64,000 nt of DNA from Pseudopedobacter sp. (GTDB taxonomy: Bacteria; Bacteroidota; Bacteroidia; Sphingobacteriales; Sphingobacteriaceae), in contig JACMOI010000052.1 of the NCBI GenBank assembly GCA_014378105.1, positions 1-64,000 of the forward strand, in the 5' to 3' direction. A program made the position numbers and the translations under genes. Of this stretch, positions 48,502-57,113 are shown piece after piece. The notes beneath the pieces are model-generated. The model was not told the DNA's origin and searched no databases. It was given only the letters and a program-made list of their open reading frames with translations. Each line of letters begins with the position of its first letter. Position 1 is the stretch's first letter.

Positions 48502-48806
48502 TGGTATGAGAAATATTGATTGATAAGTAGGGCAAAGTTTTTACGGTATGATGCTAACGGTAGATATTGATAATCACCTTTGCTATTTAACATAATATTA
48601 ATTATAGGATAATACTTTAACATTTTTTTATAACTAAAAAACTGATTATTAAATGAATGATGGTTTGAAAGCAAAGTAACTTAGCAATACTTTACATGTC
48701 TTAATGATTATTTAAAAGATTAACATTGAATACTATCAAAGGATTAAATAGTATGGGCAATTACAAAAAGTTAACCTCAGGAATTCTTAAAGATGGGTAA
48801 AAAAAA

Positions 48807-48843
48807 ATTCAATAAAAATTAATTTATTGAATTTTTATTGAAT
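48807..48843. repeat. Perfect AT-rich inverted repeat in long intergenic region
   Basis: ATTCAATAAAAATT-aatttattg-AATTTTTATTGAAT. Confidence 0.6.
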
Positions 48844-48935
48844 ATATTGGAAGATTGGTTTTAATAAAGTTTAACCTGCTATTTATTATTTAAGCAGGAT
48901 AAAGTATTAAATTAACCATTTAATTAACTTATAAA

Positions 48936-49388
48936 TTATCTTGCTATTTTAACATTAACAGCATTTAAACCCTTTGGTCCTTTTTCAACTTCAAAAAGCA
49001 CCTTATCATTTTCTTTAATTGGTTCTTCAAGCTTATTAGCATGCACAAAAATACTATCCTGAGATCCTTCTACTTTAATAAAGCCGTAACCTTTGGAGTC
49101 GTTATAAAATGTAACAGTACCTTTTTTGATTGGATCTTCATCCTTAGCCGGTTTTTGACGGGATACACCTATTTCTATATTTTCGGCAATAATGTGTTTT
49201 CTTTTAGATGAATCCGGAGGAGTGGAAGAGAAATTTCCATTTTCATCAACATAAGCTATCATGCTTTCAAAACTGCCATCAGAAGCATTGGCCTTTCTTT
49301 CTTCTTTTCTATGTTGTTTATCTTCGCGCTTTTTCTTTTTTATCTTTTCTTTTTCTTTTTTGTTGAATGTTTCCTGTGACTTAGCCAT
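48936..49388 (-). CDS. Cold-shock domain protein with Lys/Glu-rich N-terminal extension
   Basis: KGTVTFYNDSKGYGFIKVEGSQDSIFVHANKL RNP1/RNP2; N-terminus MAKSQETFNKKEKEKIKKKKREDKQHRKEERK. Confidence 0.93.
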   Translation of the reverse strand: MAKSQETFNKKEKEKIKKKKREDKQHRKEERKANASDGSFESMIAYVDENGNFSSTPPDSSKRKHIIAENIEIGVSRQKPAKDEDPIKKGTVTFYNDSKGYGFIKVEGSQDSIFVHANKLEEPIKENDKVLFEVEKGPKGLNAVNVKIAR

Positions 49389-49545
49389 ATTACTTTTTAC
49401 TGTTGTTATTTATTTTAAATGGTTTAAAAAATAGCTGAGAAGTAACAGCATTTTAATAAATTATAAACCAATTATGCAAAGATACAAAATTCCTGATATT
49501 ATATTAAAAATTCATGCAAGCTTTTGAATGTGAGTTTTTGCAAGC

Positions 49546-49590
49546 CTCTTTACAAAAAAAGCAGCTCATGGCTGCTTTTTTTGTAAAGAG
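49546..49590. terminator. Terminator downstream of T9SS-type protein gene
   Basis: CTCTTTACAAAAAAAGCAGC-tcatg-GCTGCTTTTTTTGTAAAGAG, 20-bp perfect stem. Confidence 0.85.
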
Positions 49591-49601
49591 ATAAATATAA
49601 T

Positions 49602-50990
49602 CTACTCTTTTATAAACTTATTGCGTAAAACAGTACCGGATTCAGTTACTATAATATAAAAATAAACACCTGAAACAAGGGAGGCTGTATTAATTATTAA
49701 AGATGACCCATTTGTAGAATAATCGTTTAAAATAAGCGTACCAGTAAGATCAAATACAGAAACAGAACCTATTTCATTTTGCAACATTCCTGTATTAATA
49801 TTTAATATGTTGCTAACCGGGTTTGGATAGAAATTATGTTTTAAATTACGGGCATCCGATGTTATCAGACCGGATGATAAAGGAGCAGATTTTAACTGAA
49901 TATTATCAAGGTACAAAGTTCCTTTTGCGTCATCAGAAAAAGGATATGCAAGTGATTGAACATCAATTCTCATAAGATCAGGTGCTGCAAATAAATTGAT
50001 AGGTATCTCAAAATACGTATAAGCAGATACAGGTTTCAGGTAAAGTGCTTCTCCACCAGCAGGATTGCCGTTTTTAGAAACAGTATAAGCAAACAATGCA
50101 GAATCTCCGGTTGAAGAAAAGAATTTATAATAACCACAAATGGTGTCTGTTTTATTGCTGAAAGGCTTGCCACCAGTGGGTGAGCCTTGTTGAAATGGAT
50201 CTCCGGTTGTAAGGGAAGTGACTTCAACAAATCCCTTTCCATGATCAATGGAAGATAACTTGATAGCATATTGTCCTTTGTATCTGCTGGTATCTTTGTT
50301 TACCATGCCCGAAAGTTCATTCCAACCGGCAGGTATATCTTTTGCAAAAGTTGACCATAATTCAAAATTTCCATTTGGGATTGGTTTATTTACGCCAATT
50401 CCTGCAAATGAAAAATCATCAAATACTATACTACTGCCATTGGAAATATTTTTATTGGTTTCAAGATTACTGGAAGCAAAAGCTAAAATCACTGAATCGG
50501 GAATACCAATTGGGGTAACCGTAAAAGTAAAAGTTGAAAAAGTAGTTTGATTTTTGCCACCGAGTGTAAAAAAATTCTGGCCTAACAATGTACCATTCTT
50601 TTTAAAAATTACTAAGATAATAGCTGAATCATTCCCCACCATATTTGCCATGTACTTGCCGCTAAAAGTTTGAGGTTTCTGATTGTAAGGAACTCCCCCT
50701 TCCCCACTGGTTGGATCTCCCCCGCCAGTGTTGGTAAAAAAGCCTCCCATAGTGTCAATCCCAAATGCTTTGGTTTGTATTTTAATAGCGGAACCGGTTA
50801 CACCAGGAACTTTAGTAACATTAACTTCATTAAATCTTAATACTTCCGAGTTTGAAGTAATCCAGCCATTGGGTTCATCATAAGGAATACTTGTCCAGGT
50901 TTCAAAATTTCCGTTCGGAATGGATTGTGCCATCACCATGGTGCTATAACCTACAGCCATGCTTAACAGAAGTAGTAATTTTTTTTTCAT
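49602..50990 (-). CDS. Secreted protein with two related domains and T9SS C-terminal sorting domain
   Basis: Signal peptide; (S/P)IPNGNFE(T/L)W modules twice; C-terminus HNFYPNPVSNILNI...VYFYIIVTESGTVLRNKFIKE. Confidence 0.85.
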   Translation of the reverse strand: MKKKLLLLLSMAVGYSTMVMAQSIPNGNFETWTSIPYDEPNGWITSNSEVLRFNEVNVTKVPGVTGSAIKIQTKAFGIDTMGGFFTNTGGGDPTSGEGGVPYNQKPQTFSGKYMANMVGNDSAIILVIFKKNGTLLGQNFFTLGGKNQTTFSTFTFTVTPIGIPDSVILAFASSNLETNKNISNGSSIVFDDFSFAGIGVNKPIPNGNFELWSTFAKDIPAGWNELSGMVNKDTSRYKGQYAIKLSSIDHGKGFVEVTSLTTGDPFQQGSPTGGKPFSNKTDTICGYYKFFSSTGDSALFAYTVSKNGNPAGGEALYLKPVSAYTYFEIPINLFAAPDLMRIDVQSLAYPFSDDAKGTLYLDNIQLKSAPLSSGLITSDARNLKHNFYPNPVSNILNINTGMLQNEIGSVSVFDLTGTLILNDYSTNGSSLIINTASLVSGVYFYIIVTESGTVLRNKFIKE

Positions 50991-51366
50991 TTTTGTTTTA
51001 AATTAAGGGTTTGCAATAATAAGATTTTCTACGTTAATTTCTTATACCGGATTTTTTAAAAAACACGTTGCAATGTATAGTTTAACTTTTTCTTATACTT
51101 GTTTATATGGATCAAAAAATAAATTAACAATTAATATTTAATGGTTTGGATCAAAACCTTTTAACATGCAATTGTAAAGGGAATTGTACATACCAGCGTA
51201 CTTGTTATAATAAAAAATTCTGCTAATTGGCAGTAAGCAATAGAGGTAAGGGAGTAAATTAAGATCATTATTTTTAAGTAAGTTTTATGTAAGAACAGAA
51301 AAAGCACAAATTTTAAAGCATTTAATAATGAGAAATGTAAGTTATAAATTCGCATAATCAAATAAC

Positions 51367-52206
51367 ATGATCCATATAAACAAACTGCCTTCCAACTCTC
51401 TACCGGATATTATACTGGATGCCTTTACCGTTCAGGATCTTCCGGCTATTCAATTACTTCAACCTGAGGGATGGGGAGATATTTTACCCGGTATGCGCTT
51501 TTACCTTAACAACGATTATTGCTTTAAAGTAAAAGCTAGTTGTAACAATAAAATAGTAGGTACCGGAATTGCTATTATACACCATAACCTGGCTTGGATT
51601 TCGGGAATAATTGTTCAACCGGATTTTAGAAACAAAGGAATTGGTTTTGCAATTACCAATCATTTAATTAAAAAATTAAACGGCAAATGTTCTTCATTCT
51701 TATTGGTAGCAACTAAGCTTGGAAAACCAGTTTATGAGCGCCTGAACTTTGTAAATGATGGAGAATATTTGTTTTTTACTAAAGGCAAAATAAATGTTCC
51801 TTTATCAGATTATATTATTTCTTACAAGGAGCAATATAAAAACGACATTTTCAGGCTTGATTTGCTGGTTACCGGCGAACAACGCAAACATTTACTTGAA
51901 CCATTGTTAAAAAAAGCATTTCTATATATTGAAAATAATAAACTAACCGGCTATTTGCTTGCCGGCTTTGGTGAAGGACTAATTATTGCAGAAAACCCTG
52001 TTGCAGGCACTGAGTTAATGAAGTTGAACCTACTGGAAGAAAAAACGCCTGTAGTACATGAAGAAAATAAAACTGCAATTGATTTTCTATTGCTTCATGG
52101 GTTCAGTATTGATTACAGCAGAGTTGCTTCGAGAATGTATTGCGGTAAAAAAATTAACTGGAATCCGCAGTGTGTTTTTAGCAGAATGGGTGGAAATTTA
52201 GGATAA
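51367..52206 (+). CDS. GNAT family N-acetyltransferase
   Basis: ISGIIVQPDFRNKGIGFAITNHLIKKL motif A; second half may be a further acetyltransferase-like domain. Confidence 0.8.
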   Translation: MIHINKLPSNSLPDIILDAFTVQDLPAIQLLQPEGWGDILPGMRFYLNNDYCFKVKASCNNKIVGTGIAIIHHNLAWISGIIVQPDFRNKGIGFAITNHLIKKLNGKCSSFLLVATKLGKPVYERLNFVNDGEYLFFTKGKINVPLSDYIISYKEQYKNDIFRLDLLVTGEQRKHLLEPLLKKAFLYIENNKLTGYLLAGFGEGLIIAENPVAGTELMKLNLLEEKTPVVHEENKTAIDFLLLHGFSIDYSRVASRMYCGKKINWNPQCVFSRMGGNLG

Positions 52207-52314
52207 AAAAATCGTTTTACCTGAACCATTTGTAGTAAGAAGAATGAGGTGTTTTTAAACATTATTTGATTAGAACGATATAAAAAACCTGGAATTAATA
52301 TTACTAAAAACCTT

Positions 52315-52803
52315 ATGAACAGATTTAATATAAGAGATTACCAAATAAATGACAGGGTAGCTTGTTTGGAAATTTTTAAGAGCAATAACCCCTTATATTT
52401 TGAACCTCACGAACAAATTTTATTTGAAAAATTTCTCGATTTCAGAAATGGAGAAACAGAAAGTAATCCTGTTTATAATAACATTATTTTTGATACGTAT
52501 TATATAATTGAAACGGGTGAAGGAATAATGGGGTGTGGTGGATTTTATGTTTTGAAAGATGAGCCCACAGCGGAGATGGCCTGGGGAATGATTCATTTAA
52601 AGGATCATAAAAAAGGCTATGGTAGTTTATTGTATAAATACCGTGTACAAAAAATATTTGAATATAATCCAACTTTGCGGATTTCATTAAATACCAGTCA
52701 GCATACTTTTGGCTTTTATGAAAAAATGGGCTTAAAAGTTACGGATATAACAAAAAACGGATATGGTTTAAACCTGGATAAATATGATATGTTTTTGATC
52801 TGA
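52315..52803 (+). CDS. GNAT family N-acetyltransferase
   Basis: GVGGFYVL (observed GCGGFYVLKDEPTAEMAWGMIHLKDHKKGYGSLLYKYRVQKIFE) and LNTSQHTFGFYEKMGLKV. Confidence 0.82.
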   Translation: MNRFNIRDYQINDRVACLEIFKSNNPLYFEPHEQILFEKFLDFRNGETESNPVYNNIIFDTYYIIETGEGIMGCGGFYVLKDEPTAEMAWGMIHLKDHKKGYGSLLYKYRVQKIFEYNPTLRISLNTSQHTFGFYEKMGLKVTDITKNGYGLNLDKYDMFLI

Positions 52804-52938
52804 CCACAGAAATAATTGATGTAAAAATAGATTATCCTAAAAAAAATAATCACAAAACACATTTCTTTTAATACAATTCTTCCTATAATTGTTTCTCATT
52901 TAAAATAAACTATTTTCCATCCTGATTAAAAACGACTT

Positions 52939-53330
52939 ATGTATTGCAACGGATTAACAAGCGAGCGATTAATAATGCGCTCCCTAACCCTGAAGAATGT
53001 GATCAAAACAGGATAATTTAGGAGCAATGTGGCTTATTAACCCAGTAAATAGATGGACAAACTGAAATTGAATTGGGCTGGCATCTATTTCCGGAAAACT
53101 GGGGCAAAGGTTATGCGGGTGAAGCTGCAATGGCTTTTAAAAATAACCTGAACAATTAATTAATTTCCATTGTTCATAAAAATAATATGTTATAGCAAAA
53201 AGTATTATGGCGAAACGGAATGTTTATAGAAAAAGTAATTACTCATTTTAATGAAAAACATTTAATTTTCCTTATTGAAAAGAATGAATGGGCGGAACAT
53301 AAATATGAAAAAAAAAGAATTAACAATTAA
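52939..53330 (+). pseudogene. Decayed RimJ/RimL-type GNAT acetyltransferase
   Basis: Fragments in shifting frames with stops: MYCNGLTSERLIMRSLTLKNVIKTG*; TEIELGWHLFPENWGKGYAGEAAMAFKNNLNN* (from 53061); ISIVHKNNML*QKVLWRNGMFIEKVITHFNEKHLIFLIEKNEWAEHKYEKKRINN*. Confidence 0.8.
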
Positions 53331-53892
53331 GCCGGAATCTAATTTCATCATCGAATCAAAAGGACCTTTATCAGAAACCTTTAGAGAATTGGGTATTTTC
53401 GATTTTGAAAATGCTGCACTTTTTATAAAAAATCTGCCTTATTCGAGAAATAAAAACAAATCGAAATTACTTAGTGTTTTTGCAGATAAATGTGGAACTT
53501 GCGGAACAAAGCATGCTCTCCTAAAGCAATTAGCAACAGAAAACAAAATAGGTGTTAAACTTATGATAGGGATATTTAAAATGAATTCGTTAAATACCCC
53601 CAAAGTTGCAAAAATATTAGGCCTTTATGGTTTATCTTATCTTCCTGAAGCACATAATTATTTACGAAGCTCAAATCAAATTATTGATTGCTCTCACAGT
53701 AAGTCCTCTGAAGCCGATTTTATAAATGAGTTAATGGTTGAAATTGAAATTTATCCTGAACAAATTATAGATTTTAAAGTTGCTTATCATAAAGCTTATT
53801 TAACCAATTGGATCAGGGAAAATAAAATTCAGCTTACACTTGATGAATTATGGGAAATTCGTGAAGCATGTGTATTAGCATTGTCGCAGTAA
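53275..53892 (+). CDS. Transglutaminase-like hypothetical protein (likely start 53305)
   Basis: MKKKELTIKPESNF...; candidate catalytic Cys in DKCGTCGTKHALLKQLATEN and downstream IDCSHSKSSEADF; RBS-like context from 53305. Confidence 0.6.
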   Translation: MKRMNGRNINMKKKELTIKPESNFIIESKGPLSETFRELGIFDFENAALFIKNLPYSRNKNKSKLLSVFADKCGTCGTKHALLKQLATENKIGVKLMIGIFKMNSLNTPKVAKILGLYGLSYLPEAHNYLRSSNQIIDCSHSKSSEADFINELMVEIEIYPEQIIDFKVAYHKAYLTNWIRENKIQLTLDELWEIREACVLALSQ

Positions 53893-53943
53893 GTTCATAC
53901 TCATATCAACTATCAAATAAAAGTTAAAAGTGCATTTGAATTT

Positions 53944-54525
53944 TTACTTGCCGGTTTCAGGATGTTTTAGCAACCATACAAGACTTTTAACATTTGACCG
54001 AAGTTCTTGGATGATAAAAAGTATAATTAATTCTTCAATAAATGAGATGTAACCAATTATCATTGCCACATAAAACAGTGGCTGGTAATAATCAAAAACA
54101 AATAAAACAAAGAAAAAAATCCCTTGTACATATCCTCCTATTTTAGTGCTGTATAAATGAAAACTTTGATATTGCCTGAATCTGATAAATGAAACCAAAT
54201 AACCTGCAACAAACAAAAATGCAAAGAGCCAAAGCAGCCATATATCTGAACCTATGTTAATAATTTTAAACTGATAAATGCCTAAGAAAGCCAATATATA
54301 AGTGGCTATATCTGCCAGAGAATCCAGCTTAGCTCCTAAAGCAGTTTGTAGATTAAAAGTTCGTGCAATCAATCCATCAAGAATATCTGTTAACAGGTTA
54401 ATGCTGATAAAAATGGCAAATAAATTTTCTTTGCCGGCATAAACCATCCACAACACAAATGGAAACGTGAGCAGACGGTAAAAGCTTAAGATGTTTGGGA
54501 TATTGATTATTTTTTCATTCGGCAT
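53944..54525 (-). CDS. CDP-alcohol phosphatidyltransferase
   Basis: DGLIARTFNLQTALGAKLDSLAD matches the DG-x2-AR-x8-G-x3-D-x3-D signature. Confidence 0.93.
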   Translation of the reverse strand: MPNEKIINIPNILSFYRLLTFPFVLWMVYAGKENLFAIFISINLLTDILDGLIARTFNLQTALGAKLDSLADIATYILAFLGIYQFKIINIGSDIWLLWLFAFLFVAGYLVSFIRFRQYQSFHLYSTKIGGYVQGIFFFVLFVFDYYQPLFYVAMIIGYISFIEELIILFIIQELRSNVKSLVWLLKHPETGK

Positions 54526-54725
54526 AACTGTTTAATTTTCTTGTACGAATGTATTTAAATGAGAGTAAACTTCACTTATCAGTATTTATTTATAGCAACT
54601 TGTGATAGATGTTTAATTTATGTATTAAACGTACTAAAAATTTAAAAGCTTATTTTGCCTTAAGATTTGTCACCAGTAACGTGCATTCAATTATAATTTA
54701 ATCATTAATTATCATTGTAAAAAAG

Positions 54726-55625
54726 ATGGATATACAATTGAACTTCAACAGAGAATTAGCACTGGAAAAATCTTTTAGAAAGTATCCTTTTTTTATCCCG
54801 TTAATTACCCTCCTCACTGCTACATTTCTGGTATTGGGGATTTATATCTGCATACTGTTATTTAACAACGGGCAGTATTGGATCATTCTGCCTGCTGCTA
54901 TTCTGGTACATTCATTTTTTATTGTGGTGGTGCATGATGCCGCTCATAAATCAATTACACGTACTTCATCAGATCGCCTCCTTCTTAACATAGGTTCGGG
55001 CATTATGTTATTACCTTTTTATGGAGAACCTTTCCGTAAATATCACCTCATACACCATGTAAATACAAACAATCATTACGACCCTCTCTGGCCTCCTTTC
55101 AAAAAAACATTGTATGATGATAAACGATGGTTCTACATTATAGGTGAATTGGTACCATTGATGTTCACCTTATATTTAGTTTTGAGTTCAAAAAAACAAC
55201 ATCAAAGTGATCAAAAAAAACGCCGTGAAGTAAAGGTTAATCCAATGTACATTGTTGGTTCGGCCCTCATAAGTATTAGTGTATTGTTGTGGGTAAAGCC
55301 ACCTGTAGTTTTTATACTAAGTACCTTGTTTGTTCTTAATTTTTTAAGTGCATTAAGGCATTGGTGTGAGCACTTGGGTTCAGTAAAAAACAAAGAAAGT
55401 AATACGTATTGGTTTCCTTTAGGCATGGGAATTGGCAACCATGAGACGCATCATCAATATGCGCATTTAAGCTGGCTTACCTTAATGATTGGTTTATTTT
55501 ATAGAAAGAAGGATACCAACCCAATAAAAGTATTAAGAAGTATTTTATTTGATAAATCATTTACTCACTATACTGAAACTCTTATTGAACCGGGTTTCAA
55601 AAAGAGTAAAATGGAAACAATTTAA
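54726..55625 (+). CDS. Fatty acid desaturase family protein
   Basis: Three histidine boxes: HDAAH, HLIHH, HETHHQYAH; four or more TM segments. Confidence 0.88.
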   Translation: MDIQLNFNRELALEKSFRKYPFFIPLITLLTATFLVLGIYICILLFNNGQYWIILPAAILVHSFFIVVVHDAAHKSITRTSSDRLLLNIGSGIMLLPFYGEPFRKYHLIHHVNTNNHYDPLWPPFKKTLYDDKRWFYIIGELVPLMFTLYLVLSSKKQHQSDQKKRREVKVNPMYIVGSALISISVLLWVKPPVVFILSTLFVLNFLSALRHWCEHLGSVKNKESNTYWFPLGMGIGNHETHHQYAHLSWLTLMIGLFYRKKDTNPIKVLRSILFDKSFTHYTETLIEPGFKKSKMETI

Positions 55626-55701
55626 GTAATAAAATAAATGAATATTATGCGATTGCTTAAGCAGAGTTCTGGAACATTTGCCGATAAGAAATTATGAAGT
55701 G

Positions 55702-55890
55702 TTAATTAACTAACTGCACTACTTGTAGTAAGCAATTTCTGCATAAACAATCTTTAAAATTATTAGAAATATACGCTCTCTGTGATTCTGTTAATACTAT
55801 CTGATAACATTGACATTGGTTTATTTCTAATGGTTTGCATACCAATTTACACCCGCATTGTTCGCATGTTTTAATACTAAAGCTACTCAT
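55702..55890 (-). CDS. Cysteine-rich CWC family protein
   Basis: KTCEQCGCKLVCKPLEINQCQCYQIVLTESQRAYISNNFKDCLCRNCLLQV matches the CxxCG...CxC...CLCxxCL layout. Confidence 0.82.
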   Translation of the reverse strand: MSSFSIKTCEQCGCKLVCKPLEINQCQCYQIVLTESQRAYISNNFKDCLCRNCLLQVVQLVN

Positions 55891-56981
55891 TTAACGACTA
55901 TCTTTTTTATAACAGACTTAGCTTCAAATTGAAGTTGTAAAAAATATATTCCGCTATGCATTTCAATAATTGTGCGGTATAGGTTCAATGATTCATTTGC
56001 TAATGTAAGCTGCGTTTGGATGCCGGTAAAATCAATGAGATTTGCCTGTAAAATGGGCTGATCAGACTGAATATAAAAAGTACTGTTACCACACACCGGA
56101 ATGGGATAAATTGCTATTTCATTTTGCGGATTAATCGTTTGCAAAGAAGTAGTTTTATCTTCATGCAGCACCGCTACTGCATCCAGATCAAAACCGGCTG
56201 ATGCAAAAGGTGTAGGCCATGGATCATTAATAACGCGATTGCGAGAATCTTTTGTTCCATATAAGTTTTGTACACTGCCAACCACATCTGTAATACGGAT
56301 ATGTGTTATATAATTAACATTTAATCCCTGTTCCATTTTAAGTTCTTCAAGATCAAATGGTGTTCCATATAAACCAATATATTTACCGGCCAGGTTGTTA
56401 ATTTTTGATGCATCAATGCCACCATAATAATTTAGTTGAGGCAGGGTATCAACATTGCTCACGGAAGCAAATTTAAAAAAATGTTCACCATCAGAACTTA
56501 CTTCAACAAAAGCCAGCTCAAGAAAAGCAGCACTGTCGGTTAAAAAGCCATTTTCGAAAATAGCAAAATCCGGCCCTGAACCATTAATAACAGCATGCTT
56601 AAATGTAACAACAGCCCTGCCACCATCGCCCAAACTTACTACAGCGTTGCCTGCCGGTCCGGTTGCATACATTTCATCTCCCACCGTTGTTTTACCCAAA
56701 GTTGTATCCGCTATATTTTGCCAGCCACGAAATAAAGCGCAGTGCGTTGCCCAAGCCACAATAACAGAACTGTCTTTAAAAATGGCGGTTGTACCTGCTT
56801 GTCCGGCCTGAGGCGCAAACTGTGCATGTGCTGGCATTTGGTTCAACAACAAGATTAATGAAAATATTTTTTTTGAAAGATGCATACCTTTAAAATAGGG
56901 GCAAATATAAGTTACCATCTTATATTTTTGAACCTGTAATTTTAATTTATAAAAAATTATAGGTTCTAAAATATAATACAT
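55887..56981 (-). CDS. Secreted protein with T9SS sorting domain (likely start 56885)
   Basis: MHLSKKIFSLILLLNQMPAHAQ signal; VVSLGDGGRAVVTFKHAVINGSGPDFAIFENGF; C-terminal ...IYPIPVCGNSTFYI...GIYFLQLQFEAKSVIKKIVVK. Confidence 0.82.
   Translation of the reverse strand: MYYILEPIIFYKLKLQVQKYKMVTYICPYFKGMHLSKKIFSLILLLNQMPAHAQFAPQAGQAGTTAIFKDSSVIVAWATHCALFRGWQNIADTTLGKTTVGDEMYATGPAGNAVVSLGDGGRAVVTFKHAVINGSGPDFAIFENGFLTDSAAFLELAFVEVSSDGEHFFKFASVSNVDTLPQLNYYGGIDASKINNLAGKYIGLYGTPFDLEELKMEQGLNVNYITHIRITDVVGSVQNLYGTKDSRNRVINDPWPTPFASAGFDLDAVAVLHEDKTTSLQTINPQNEIAIYPIPVCGNSTFYIQSDQPILQANLIDFTGIQTQLTLANESLNLYRTIIEMHSGIYFLQLQFEAKSVIKKIVVK
56902..56909 (-). promoter_or_regulatory. -7 promoter element TATATTTG upstream of secreted protein gene
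   Basis: Reverse complement of caaatata, TAnnTTTG consensus, 17 nt before ATG at 56885. Confidence 0.45.
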
Positions 56982-57113
56982 TTCAATAAATTACAGCCAT
57001 TATTTCAAATCAAAAATTTAAAATAAATTAATATCAGAATTATATCAAATTAATTATTTTGCCCTCGGTTTAATAAGTACATAAAAATCTGAAAGTTATT
57101 ATATAAACAGCAA

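Noticed and set aside
48465-48674. 69-aa minus-strand ORF
   Set aside because: Begins in AT-rich intergenic DNA and runs into the terminator; no domain, and no RBS-like sequence noticed.
51161-51361. 66-aa minus ORF MIMRIYNLHFSLL...
   Set aside because: AT-rich intergenic frame, hydrophobic by composition only; no supporting context.
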